Source: Fimenecus sp045594645 (lineage in GTDB: Bacteria > Bacillota > Clostridia > Oscillospirales > Acutalibacteraceae). Taken from it: a stretch of DNA of 43,878 nt. Positions 32,628-40,813 of the stretch are shown here, one piece after another. The position numbers and the translations under genes are program-made. The stretch is taken from assembly GCA_045594645.1 (NCBI GenBank), contig JAZNYY010000069.1, positions 1 to 43,878 of the forward strand, in the 5' to 3' direction. The notes under the pieces are model-generated. The model was given only the letters and a program-made list of their open reading frames with translations, made no database searches and was not told the DNA's origin. Position 1 is the stretch's first letter. Each line of letters starts with the position of its first letter.

Positions 32628-33035
32628 TTAACTTTCTTCGCTGTTATCTGATGATGGCTCTTCGGTTGTTGTGCTTTCGGTTGTACTTTCAGTAGTACTC
32701 TCAGTTGTTGATTCTGTAGTAGACTCCGTTGTATCCTCTTCATCTTCTGTTGTGCTTTCAGTTGTCGAGGTTTTTGGTTCAGTTGGCTTTGGATTTGTGG
32801 GCTTTGGAGTATAATTATTGTTTCTGGTTGTTGAAGATGATGAGTTTTCTTCTGACTCCTCTTCTGTTGAGGATTCTTCAGTTTCGCTTTCTGTTTCTTC
32901 TTCGGTAGAAGTTTCTGTCGGTGTTTCTGTGATTTCACCCACTTCGCCCACCTGCTCATATTTCGGTGCGTCAGAGCAAGCCACAAGCAATACCGACAAA
33001 GCTAATATCAAAACAAAAGCAATTACTTTTTTCAT
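32628..33035 (-). CDS. Small lipoprotein with Ser/Thr/Glu-rich tail
   Basis: A 135-residue protein. Its signal ends at LLVAC (lipobox), so it would be lipid-anchored on the outer face. Nearly everything after residue 35 is low-complexity: Glu/Thr/Ser runs, a short KPTNPKPTEPK segment and repeated TEST units. AAGGAGATAT precedes the ATG. It may be a disordered surface spacer; no enzymatic domain is seen. Confidence 0.7.
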   Translation of the reverse strand: MKKVIAFVLILALSVLLVACSDAPKYEQVGEVGEITETPTETSTEEETESETEESSTEEESEENSSSSTTRNNNYTPKPTNPKPTEPKTSTTESTTEDEEDTTESTTESTTESTTESTTESTTTEEPSSDNSEES

Positions 33036-33053
33036 AATATATCTCCTTTTAAA

Positions 33054-33917
33054 TTACACTTCCATTATATTACCATATACCTGAACTATTTCCAATTTAT
33101 CACTATGCAAAAGCTCTTTTGGTGTTACCATTCCGCCGTCGGCATCCAATTCAATACCGAAGCACTTGTAAGCATACCACACAAAATGTGCACATTGTGT
33201 CGTAATAGGTTTATCCTCTGTATTTCTGCCACCGATTACACCCGCAGAAAGCGCATATGGAATTCCAATCATATTTTCGCTGACGAATTTTGCAACCTCA
33301 TTTTGCGTTGCTTCGTCAATATCCTTTACACGCAACACCGCAACAAGAGGAAAATCATTCCATTCCCAAACTGTGCCGAAATCAGATTTTTCAAAAATCC
33401 TTACCGCCTGCGCAGTTTCGCCCGTTTCTGCATTCGTCACAATTGCCGCGTGACCGTGACGCCAACCGAGAGAATGAATGCTCAGCGTGACGATTATATC
33501 ACCATTTTGAATATTTGCAAAGTCAGGATTTAAAATCCGCTTGCCCTCGTTATCGGTCAATGCCTCGTGCTTGGCAAAAATTGCGGTACGCACGCAGGTG
33601 AAATCCTTATCCTTTAAATAATAGTCGCGATATTTTTCAATATCACTTATGCGATTTTCAGCAATAAGATTATCAACCGCGGGCTTGCCCAACCCCGATT
33701 GTTCAAAAATTATTTTATAATCTTCATCAGTGAGTTGCTCATTTGCTAAAAGTTTCTGATTAACCAAATCCCACTCCGCCACATTAACATCAGCATCTTC
33801 ATACGCAAATTTATCGGTAATTTCGGTTGCCACAAAATCGAAGCTCAAAAACACTATACATATTATAAGTATGACCGAAATGATTTTCGTGATTTTCTTC
33901 TGTCTTTTGTAATTCAC
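33054..33917 (-). CDS. Membrane-anchored papain-fold hydrolase (YiiX/NlpC-like, permuted)
   Basis: A 287-residue protein from a GTG start at 33917, preceded by GGAGG. An N-terminal helix anchors it outside the cell. The catalytic domain is permuted: GDIIVTLSIHSLGWRHGHAAIV carries the His, and TQCAHFVWYAYKCFG later carries the Cys. Such enzymes cleave amide bonds in peptidoglycan or lipids. The start overlaps the patatin stop (GTGA), so the two are coupled. The substrate is unknown. Confidence 0.82.
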   Translation of the reverse strand: MNYKRQKKITKIISVILIICIVFLSFDFVATEITDKFAYEDADVNVAEWDLVNQKLLANEQLTDEDYKIIFEQSGLGKPAVDNLIAENRISDIEKYRDYYLKDKDFTCVRTAIFAKHEALTDNEGKRILNPDFANIQNGDIIVTLSIHSLGWRHGHAAIVTNAETGETAQAVRIFEKSDFGTVWEWNDFPLVAVLRVKDIDEATQNEVAKFVSENMIGIPYALSAGVIGGRNTEDKPITTQCAHFVWYAYKCFGIELDADGGMVTPKELLHSDKLEIVQVYGNIMEV

Positions 33918-34771
33918 GGCGTTGCCTCCGTGTTATTGGCAAGAAACTGCTTGATTTTTTCGGCATTTTCATATCCCTTGCGATAAAGAGCCTCAACACC
34001 ATTTCGCTCATGCTTAAGAGTTGTAACTCCGCAACAATCATCGGGAGCGAGAATTAACACCTTGCCCGCTTTTTCAAGCTCATTGATATAATCAAGCTCT
34101 GCGTTATACTTGTCAATCATCGAATACATAAGATGAGCACTTTCGGGATATTTTTTCAACACCGCTTTATAAAGATTTTCGGGGACTTTGTGTGGCTTGT
34201 GATAATCTTTAGGCAGGGTAAGTGTTACAACCACCTTGTCGCAACCGTCTTGAAGCGCTTTTCTGATGGGTATCGGGTCAGAAAGTCCGCCGTCGTAATA
34301 TTCTCTGCCGTCTTTTTTAACCACGGGACACACCACTGGAATACAACTTGACGCCTTGAGCTCATAATAGTCATTTTTCTCAATATTTCTGTAATCAAGA
34401 TATTCGGTTTTGCCCGTTACCGCATCAGTAGTGACAATATAAAAATCACAGTTATGAGAGCGCATAACCTCAAAATTCAGCGGGTCCTCGCCACCCTCAC
34501 AAGTCAGAGTGGTGTAAATATAATCAAGGTCAAGATATTTCTTGTTCTTAACCCAATTTTTGACGCTCATATATTCGGGACGGCACGAATAGTCGCGGTA
34601 AAAACGCAAGGTTCTGTCCCTGTGCCCGCCAAGGTGAGAAATAATATTCGCGCTACCCGCAGAAACCCCGATATAGTAAGGGAATTCTATGCCCTCGTCA
34701 AGACAAAAATCGAGCACGCCCGCACCGTAAACCGCGCGCATACCACCGCCCACATCAATGTAACCGACCAC
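33914..34771 (-). CDS. Patatin-like phospholipase
   Basis: About 285 residues from a GTG at 34771, preceded by GAGGTG. The oxyanion motif GGGMRAVYGAGVL, the Ser motif GVSAGS (Ser37) and the Asp motif YYDGGLSDP form the patatin Ser-Asp dyad. It is cytosolic (no signal) and probably acts on membrane lipids. It resembles the YjjU/RssA-type branch. Coupled to the papain-fold gene. Confidence 0.9.
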   Translation of the reverse strand: MVGYIDVGGGMRAVYGAGVLDFCLDEGIEFPYYIGVSAGSANIISHLGGHRDRTLRFYRDYSCRPEYMSVKNWVKNKKYLDLDYIYTTLTCEGGEDPLNFEVMRSHNCDFYIVTTDAVTGKTEYLDYRNIEKNDYYELKASSCIPVVCPVVKKDGREYYDGGLSDPIPIRKALQDGCDKVVVTLTLPKDYHKPHKVPENLYKAVLKKYPESAHLMYSMIDKYNAELDYINELEKAGKVLILAPDDCCGVTTLKHERNGVEALYRKGYENAEKIKQFLANNTEATP

Positions 34772-34907
34772 AGAATTCACCTCGCAAATCAAAATTGAAA
34801 ACTTATTTTACCATATATTTCTTATTATTGCAAATTTTGTGAGCAGTTAAACAAATAAAAATTGGAAATACTTTAAATAAAGACTACAAGTTATTGGATG
34901 TGATTTT

Positions 34908-35351
34908 ATGTCTACAACTGATAAAGAATATGACAAGATGGCGAAAAAGGCGTCACCGAATTCGCCAAAATTTATGAACGGGCTCAAAGCCTTTTTAATT
35001 GGTGGCTCAATTTGCGCCTTTGGACAGTTGCTTAATTACCTTTTTGAAAGAATGGGGCTTAATGAAGACGAGGTCAAGGCAATGACACCGTCGGTACTCA
35101 TTGTCATTACCGCAATCCTTACGGGAATAGGCGTGTTCGATAAGATTGCCAAGCACGCGGGTGCAGGAACTATAGTTCCCATTACGGGATTTGCAAATTC
35201 CGTTGTTTCCCCCGCCCTCGAATTCAAATCAGAGGGATATATTCTTGGCGTGGGCGCAAATCTTTTCAAAATTGCAGGCCCTGTCATCGCATATGGCATT
35301 TTCGCCTCAGTAATCTACGGCGTGATTTGTTATATTTTTAAATTGTATTAA
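34908..35351 (+). CDS. spoVAC: Stage V sporulation protein AC
   Basis: A 147-residue membrane protein. The sequence from LKAFLIGGSICAFGQLL through GAGTIVPITGFANSVVSPAL to the final helix is that of SpoVAC, part of the channel that moves dipicolinic acid in and out of the spore. SpoVAD and SpoVAE, normally adjacent, are not seen here, so this is a solitary copy. The ribosome binding site (GGATGTGA) is atypical. A second SpoVA locus elsewhere is possible. Confidence 0.9.
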   Translation: MSTTDKEYDKMAKKASPNSPKFMNGLKAFLIGGSICAFGQLLNYLFERMGLNEDEVKAMTPSVLIVITAILTGIGVFDKIAKHAGAGTIVPITGFANSVVSPALEFKSEGYILGVGANLFKIAGPVIAYGIFASVIYGVICYIFKLY

Positions 35352-35373
35352 AATCGCGCAGATACAATACGCT

Positions 35374-35416
35374 CCCTCGTTGAGGGAGCTGTCTGCGAAG
35401 CAGACTGAGGGAGTTG
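35374..35416. repeat. Palindromic mosaic repeat, copy 3
   Basis: GCTCCCTC-GTT-GAGGGAGC is followed by TGTC, the inner palindrome TGCGAAGCA, and GACTGAGGGAG. This repeats the plan at 5555 and 27242 with a different inner palindrome. It may also terminate the spoVAC transcript. Confidence 0.75.
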
Positions 35417-35440
35417 TCCTCGTCTGTCCGCAAAAATTAA

Positions 35441-35460
35441 GGCTTACCACCCGGTAAGCC
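35441..35460 (-). terminator. Terminator of the mscS-like gene
   Basis: On the minus strand GGCTTACC-GGGT-GGTAAGCC is followed by TTAATTTTT, 12 bases beyond the stop of the MscS-family gene. Confidence 0.85.
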
Positions 35461-35471
35461 CTTTCATTTTA

Positions 35472-36284
35472 TTATTTATTATCAACATGAACATCAATCT
35501 GCTTGTAAGGAATTTCAATTCCGTTCTTGTCAAATGCCTCTTTAACACCCTCAAGCACATCGAAATAAACATCCCAGTAATCTTCATTTTTACACCATAC
35601 GCGAACGGTGTATGTAAGTGCGCTGTCAGCACATTCTGAAACACGAACAAACGGTTCAGGCTTTTTGAGTGCCTTAGGATGAGCCTCAACAATTCCGCTG
35701 ATAACCTCTTTAACCTTTTTCATATCACAGTTATATGCCGCGCTGAAGTTAAGGTCAACTCTGCGAAGCTCTTCTGATGAATAATTCTCAATTACAGAAT
35801 TTGTAAGTCCGCCATTGGGGATTGTAACGCGCTTGTTGTCAAGTGTGAGAAGTTCAGTATAAACAACAGAAATTTCTGAAACAATACCTGCCTCGCCTGA
35901 TGCTTCAATGTAGTCGCCAACCTTAAAGGGCTTGAAGAGAAGAATCATAAGTCCGCCTGCAAAGTTGCTGAGTGAGCCCTGAAGAGCAAGACCGATTGCA
36001 GCACCGCAGGTTGCTAAAACCGTAATGAATGAAGTTGCGGGGATACCAATAATTGATGCAATAACAATTACGAGAATTGCATAAAGAGCAATGCTTGTAA
36101 AACTGCTGAGGAATGAGCGAAGACTGTCATCAAGCTTATCAAGCTTTGGTGATTTTCTAAGCCATTTAACAAGTGCCTTAACTGCCTTTAAGCCAACAAT
36201 CAGAACGATTGCCGCGCCTAAAATTTTACCGCCCCAAGTGGTAGCGAATTCAAATACTTTTGCGGAAATAGTTTCCCAATTCAT
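35472..36284 (-). CDS. MscS-family mechanosensitive channel
   Basis: A 270-residue small-conductance channel from ATG 36284, seven bases after GGAGG. Three N-terminal membrane helices end in the pore helix (GAAIGLALQGSLSNFAGGLM), followed by the beta domain (FKVGDYIEASGEAGIVSEI) and the cytoplasmic vestibule. It releases solutes on osmotic downshock. Normal length; monocistronic. Confidence 0.95.
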   Translation of the reverse strand: MNWETISAKVFEFATTWGGKILGAAIVLIVGLKAVKALVKWLRKSPKLDKLDDSLRSFLSSFTSIALYAILVIVIASIIGIPATSFITVLATCGAAIGLALQGSLSNFAGGLMILLFKPFKVGDYIEASGEAGIVSEISVVYTELLTLDNKRVTIPNGGLTNSVIENYSSEELRRVDLNFSAAYNCDMKKVKEVISGIVEAHPKALKKPEPFVRVSECADSALTYTVRVWCKNEDYWDVYFDVLEGVKEAFDKNGIEIPYKQIDVHVDNK

Positions 36285-36408
36285 ATTTATTCCTCCAAAA
36301 AGAATTATTTTGTAATATTTTAGCAAAATTCCCAACTCAACGCAATAGGAAGATAAAAATTAAATGAAAAATGGTCTGCAACGCAAAATTTTGTTTCTAT
36401 GCGATTTT

Positions 36409-37578
36409 TTATTCAAATTCTCCATCAATAAAAGATACTTTTTTATCCTTGAAAAATTCTTTAGTGCGTTTTTTCAAAATGGCTGTATCATTTTTTGATA
36501 TTTTTGACTTTTTAGGATAACTCCAGAAATCATCCGTTCCAATTTCAACAACTGTCGGGTTATCTTCATCTTCAAAAACACCAAAAACCGCAAGTCTTTC
36601 GCCGTGCTTTAAATAAAGAAACCCATCTTTAATCCGTACATCACCGTCACCAAGTGTTTTACCCATTCGTTTTATGTCGGCAGAGTTTTCTGCGTCAGCT
36701 TCTTTATAGCTCTTATGAAGCTCTGCAAGTGTTACTTCGGTAGCGTTTCGGTCGAGTATATCATAGTCAAAATTCTCATTATTTTTAAGCGGGAGCTTAC
36801 CGTTAAAAACAGTTTTCACAATCAATTTTATTGTTCTGTTTTTCACAGGAGCACTACCGCCGAACGAAAGGTCCCTCATTCCGTCAAAATAACAGCGTTT
36901 AGCAGTCAAATCAATAGCACAGGGCATAACTGCAGTTTCTGTAAATTCGGGAGTTTTGCGTATTTTTTGTGGCAGATTAAAATCTATGCTGTCCGCAATA
37001 ATAATCATCGCAGCTGCAGTAATAACGGGTGCTTTTTTCTGCTCTTTTTCAAGAAAATTAAGGTCTGTCACCTTGCATTTCATTTCTTTAACCGCTGATT
37101 TTGCAGACTGCATTATATTACTATATGTATTACTGTCAAGATAATCTGTGCGATAAAGTAAGACTATCTTTTCGCTTGCTGCCACATCAAGCATTAATGA
37201 ACGGTATCTTTTGTATCTTATGCTTACCAATTCGGGACAATCTGTCTTTACTTGTTTTTCTTTGCCATGACTTTTGCATCTTTCGGTAATTCTCTGTGCA
37301 ATTTCTTGGGCAGTTTCATTTTCATTGCCAATATCAAACCAGAGTCTTGTTTTCTGCCAATTGCTCACCTGTTCAGCCATAAGACCAATGCTCATAATTT
37401 CAACAAAATTCTTGATAAGATAAACCAAATCAAGAACTACAGCAACAAGGAAACACGGTATGCCGATTTCTTCACTGAAAACAAGCATTGCAACAATTCC
37501 CAATAAAGTAATTAAAATCACAGGTAGGAAAAGCACAAAAACACATAAATTAGGATTTTTCATCTTTATATTTTTCAT
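36409..37578 (-). CDS. Uncharacterised membrane protein
   Basis: A 389-residue protein with two N-terminal hydrophobic helices (residues about 10-35 and 40-60), then a large cytosolic or external domain with no motif I recognise. The central part (VKTDCPELVSIRYKRYRSL) and a later hydrophobic stretch (APVITAAAMIIIADSI) are visible. GGAGGTGCGGT precedes the ATG. It stands alone between the mscS-like gene and a divergent small gene. Confidence 0.75.
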   Translation of the reverse strand: MKNIKMKNPNLCVFVLFLPVILITLLGIVAMLVFSEEIGIPCFLVAVVLDLVYLIKNFVEIMSIGLMAEQVSNWQKTRLWFDIGNENETAQEIAQRITERCKSHGKEKQVKTDCPELVSIRYKRYRSLMLDVAASEKIVLLYRTDYLDSNTYSNIMQSAKSAVKEMKCKVTDLNFLEKEQKKAPVITAAAMIIIADSIDFNLPQKIRKTPEFTETAVMPCAIDLTAKRCYFDGMRDLSFGGSAPVKNRTIKLIVKTVFNGKLPLKNNENFDYDILDRNATEVTLAELHKSYKEADAENSADIKRMGKTLGDGDVRIKDGFLYLKHGERLAVFGVFEDEDNPTVVEIGTDDFWSYPKKSKISKNDTAILKKRTKEFFKDKKVSFIDGEFE

Positions 37579-37713
37579 ACCGCACCTCCAAGCTTTATCA
37601 CATTATATCATCAATAATATTCAATGTAAATACTATATTGATAAACAAAAGCGCAGCTATTTTTTGATTAAATAAAAATACCCGCTACGCACATAATATT
37701 AACGGTGATTATA

Positions 37714-37950
37714 ATGAAAAAAGAAAATAAAAACAGAAACAAAGACGCGGGCAGACTTAACGAGACTACGGAATCTATCATCGACGACCCCGAAACTCCA
37801 TATGAAATGGTGAATAAATACGGCACTTATGAAATCCAACCCACCGCCGAAACCGAAAAGGCGTTCCCCACAATCGCACAAGGTCTTCCCCAAAACGCAA
37901 AAAAGCCATCAATCAGCCGTACCCGCAACCCAAAGAAAAATTCAATATAA
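37714..37950 (+). CDS. Small Lys/Asn-rich hypothetical protein
   Basis: A 78-residue hydrophilic protein starting at ATG 37714 (MKKENKNRNKDAGRL), with a weak GGTGAT site upstream. There are no membrane segments or cysteines. The middle (ETPYEMVNKYGTYEIQPT) looks folded or at least conserved in character; both ends are basic and disordered. It shares a terminator with the GH95 gene. Family unknown. Confidence 0.55.
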   Translation: MKKENKNRNKDAGRLNETTESIIDDPETPYEMVNKYGTYEIQPTAETEKAFPTIAQGLPQNAKKPSISRTRNPKKNSI

Positions 37951-37951
37951 A

Positions 37952-37992
37952 AAATTCCCCCAACTGATACCGATGTATCGATTGGGGGACAT
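37952..37992. terminator. Bidirectional terminator between small gene and GH95 gene
   Basis: TCCCCCAA pairs with TTGGGGGA, around a CGATACATCG-type inner stem. On the minus strand it is followed by TTTTTT, ending the GH95 gene; on the plus strand the T run is weaker. Confidence 0.85.
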
Positions 37993-38001
37993 TTTATAAA
38001 C

Positions 38002-40644
38002 TTATCTGTTAAAAACTATTGTTTTGGTTTCGTTTTCAGCGAAATTAACCTTCTGTTTTTCTCCACCGTAGACACTGACATCAATAGTCTGAGCTTTATC
38101 GCTTGTAATTGTAATGGTAACAGTGTCGCAATCCCACTGAATATCAACACTTGCATTTGTTCTGGCTCTGAGACCCTTGACACTGCCGTTATCCCATTCT
38201 TCAGGAAGAGCGGGCAATGCTTCAATAATTCCTGTATTTGAATACAGCAACAACTCATCGATAATACCAACGGTACCTATGCTGGTATCAGTACAGAACA
38301 CGCCCCAACCGTCGTGGGTGTTGTGGTCTGTCATCATTGAAGAGTAATAGATGTTATCGCTCATCAACGTGTATAATGAGTTGTAGGCAGAGTCGGCATT
38401 TTTGAGTCTTGCGGCAACAAGAGCTTTGTGCACCCAACCGTGAGAGGCAATGTCATCTTCACCTTCATTTTCTCTGTTGCGGTTTTCGATGGCTTGGTTG
38501 CAAGCATCGGTAAGCACTTGATTGCCCTGAGTTTCGTAGGCAGGCCATGCAGCATACAAATGGCTGATATGTCTGTGCTTATTATTTTCTTCATACTCAT
38601 CCATTGCCCATTCGCACAATGCGCCGGTTTCGTCATATTCATAGTCGGGAAGTAGATTTATAAGGTTTTCCCACTTTTCTATTCTGCCTTCGTAACCGTC
38701 TGACTTTACAACCTTTTCCATAGCAATGGTCATATATAATCCGTCGCGTGCAGCAGAGATATCCATAGTTGCATTAGCTGTAATTGTAGAGGTGTAACCT
38801 AAAGGTGCATTTTCAGGGGAATAAGAGGGAATAATTAAGTATTTTTCACCTTCGTTAAGTTGTGTTTTGCCCTTTTCATAACAAGCCTTGCCATTTATGT
38901 CGGTGAAATATTCAGGAGTACAAAGCTGGTCCCAGAAATTCGCCTGCTTTGTAAGTAGCGGTAAAAGAATATCTTTCTCAAGGTCAAGCATTTTGCCATT
39001 ATATTCAATAGTGGTGTTTCCGTAACACTGCCAAAATTCATAAATCGGCAAAAGCATCCAACTTGCGCCCGCATTCCAATATTGGAATGGATACCATTTG
39101 TCATATTCAACCATCATTGCTGCGTCGCCGTCGGTATTGACAGGAACTTGAATGGCATCTGTCATACCATAAGTTCTCGCTGCGTTAGTTTCCCAATAGG
39201 GTATTTGACGAAGAACAAATTTTATGTAGCCGATACCTGCATCATAAATATTACCGGTATTCATACCTGACGCCTGCAAATTTACATTTGCGTCCATTGT
39301 GTATATGCCTCGCCAACCGGAGTTCCATTCACCTGTCCACATACCACAAAGTCTTGAAAACATTGAACCTGCACAGCAAATTTGCGCATATCTGCCTTGG
39401 TTGTAGGCTCGTTCAATCATAGCGGTTTGAAGCTTGTCGCTCTTCTTCTGAAGTTCAATAAGCTTTTCATTAGAAATGTCTTTGTTCTCACCATCACCTA
39501 AATTAAAATCAACAGCGTTAAATAATGCCGACTGTTTTTCTTTGTGAGGTGCAAGAGCTTTATCATAATCAAAAATTCCGTCAACCGAATATTTTTCTGC
39601 AACAGCATTTGTGTCAGCATATATTGAGTCGAGAAGTGCATAGTTTTCTTTAAGTTCAAAATCATAAAGCAGACCCATATCGTGAGTTCTGTCAGATTTA
39701 GTAATAAGATAAACTTCAGAAGCGTCTGAAATTTTTATACCTACGTTCTTCTCTTTGCCAACATTTTGGTCTTCGTGTGTGTCAGCGAGAACGACTCTTT
39801 CTTTTGTTCCGTCAACAACAATTACCTGAGTCAAACCGCAATATCCGCCGTATTTAAGTTCGCTGAGTTCATATTCAGGATAATGAGCAATCTGAGCAAT
39901 ATATTTGCAGTCTTCATCAACTATCTTTTTATATTTCATATTTACTTCGTCACCATTGCCGAAGCCTCTCATTGTTGAGCAATCATCAATTGATAATGTC
40001 ATATTGATTTTTGCGTTTTTATCAGACTGAGTAATTTTGGTGATAGTTACATTGTCCTCTCGTGAAGTAAATGAAATTCTTTCCCAATCACCATTTAAAT
40101 CGCTGTATTTTACACCGACTTCGGCCGTTTCATAGTCTGTCCAGCGAATGTAGTTGTGGTATAAATGTGACTTCATTTCCATTCTTAATTGATGCGATGG
40201 GTGAAAGCTGTAAAAGAATGTTCTTTCTCTGCCGTTTACATCCCAAGTGTCATCAAAATTGATAACTGCTTGCCTTGCATCGTGAAGCTCGTCAGTGACT
40301 TCAAAGGGAGTGAAACGAGGGTCCTTTGAAGGCATAATAAAATATATGTTTTGAAAAATAAGTGTTTCGTTGTAGGGTGAACCGGAACAAACAACACCGT
40401 TTTCACCGTTACCACTGACCATACCGTCACACCAACTAAGACTCTCTTCCATAGTTTTGGGGTAGAGTACTATATCTGTATATTCTGTTGAGAAGCATTT
40501 TTTTGTATCATTTTCTAACATATCCATATTTCCTTTCCGCATATAGTAAAAAACACCTGTAAATAAACCAACCACTGTTATCAGACACAGAAGAATGCTG
40601 ATAAATTTAATCTTGAATGAAAACTTTTTGAACGTAAGCTTCAT
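38002..40644 (-). CDS. GH95-family glycosidase (alpha-L-fucosidase type), membrane-anchored
   Basis: About 880 residues. ATG 40644 (MKLTFKKF) lies about 11 bases after AAAGGA; ATG 40665 is the alternative and lacks a site. One N-terminal helix (IKFISILLCLITVVGLFTGV) anchors or secretes it. GH95-like landmarks include GNGENGVVCSGSPYNETL, the catalytic-barrel region GMWTGEWNSGWRGIYTMDANVN, NKHRHISHLYAAWP, and the terminal EALPALPEEWDNGSVKGLRAR. GH95 enzymes remove alpha-1,2-L-fucose or L-galactose. Divergent from a GH141-like gene, which fits joint action on fucosylated glycans. Confidence 0.85.
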   Translation of the reverse strand: MKLTFKKFSFKIKFISILLCLITVVGLFTGVFYYMRKGNMDMLENDTKKCFSTEYTDIVLYPKTMEESLSWCDGMVSGNGENGVVCSGSPYNETLIFQNIYFIMPSKDPRFTPFEVTDELHDARQAVINFDDTWDVNGRERTFFYSFHPSHQLRMEMKSHLYHNYIRWTDYETAEVGVKYSDLNGDWERISFTSREDNVTITKITQSDKNAKINMTLSIDDCSTMRGFGNGDEVNMKYKKIVDEDCKYIAQIAHYPEYELSELKYGGYCGLTQVIVVDGTKERVVLADTHEDQNVGKEKNVGIKISDASEVYLITKSDRTHDMGLLYDFELKENYALLDSIYADTNAVAEKYSVDGIFDYDKALAPHKEKQSALFNAVDFNLGDGENKDISNEKLIELQKKSDKLQTAMIERAYNQGRYAQICCAGSMFSRLCGMWTGEWNSGWRGIYTMDANVNLQASGMNTGNIYDAGIGYIKFVLRQIPYWETNAARTYGMTDAIQVPVNTDGDAAMMVEYDKWYPFQYWNAGASWMLLPIYEFWQCYGNTTIEYNGKMLDLEKDILLPLLTKQANFWDQLCTPEYFTDINGKACYEKGKTQLNEGEKYLIIPSYSPENAPLGYTSTITANATMDISAARDGLYMTIAMEKVVKSDGYEGRIEKWENLINLLPDYEYDETGALCEWAMDEYEENNKHRHISHLYAAWPAYETQGNQVLTDACNQAIENRNRENEGEDDIASHGWVHKALVAARLKNADSAYNSLYTLMSDNIYYSSMMTDHNTHDGWGVFCTDTSIGTVGIIDELLLYSNTGIIEALPALPEEWDNGSVKGLRARTNASVDIQWDCDTVTITITSDKAQTIDVSVYGGEKQKVNFAENETKTIVFNR

Positions 40645-40712
40645 TAATTTCGCCCATCCTTTCATTTTATAATTAAATTACTATCTAAATAGTAACACAA
40701 AGCATAAAAAAT

Positions 40713-40748
40713 AAACACGACATACTCTCTTTAGAATATGTCGTGTTT
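40713..40748. promoter_or_regulatory. Inverted-repeat operator between GH95 and GH141-like genes
   Basis: AAACACGACATA (40713-40724) and TATGTCGTGTTT (40737-40748) form a perfect 12-bp inverted repeat with 12 bases between. On the plus strand a TTGGCA -35 box (40748-40753) starts at its right edge, with TAAATT at 40771-40776 (17-bp spacer). The inner part CGACAT...ATGTCG recurs upstream of the AraC-type gene, so a shared regulator site is likely. Confidence 0.7.
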
Positions 40749-40813
40749 TGGCAGTGCGTTTGTGTTAAAATAAATTTGCAATTCATTCTTACGCTTTAAG
40801 AAAGGGGAAAATT

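Noticed and set aside
40713..40748. Intrinsic terminator between the divergent glycosidase genes
   Set aside because: No gene ends there on either strand, and the inner half-sites recur at the araC promoter, so an operator explains it better.
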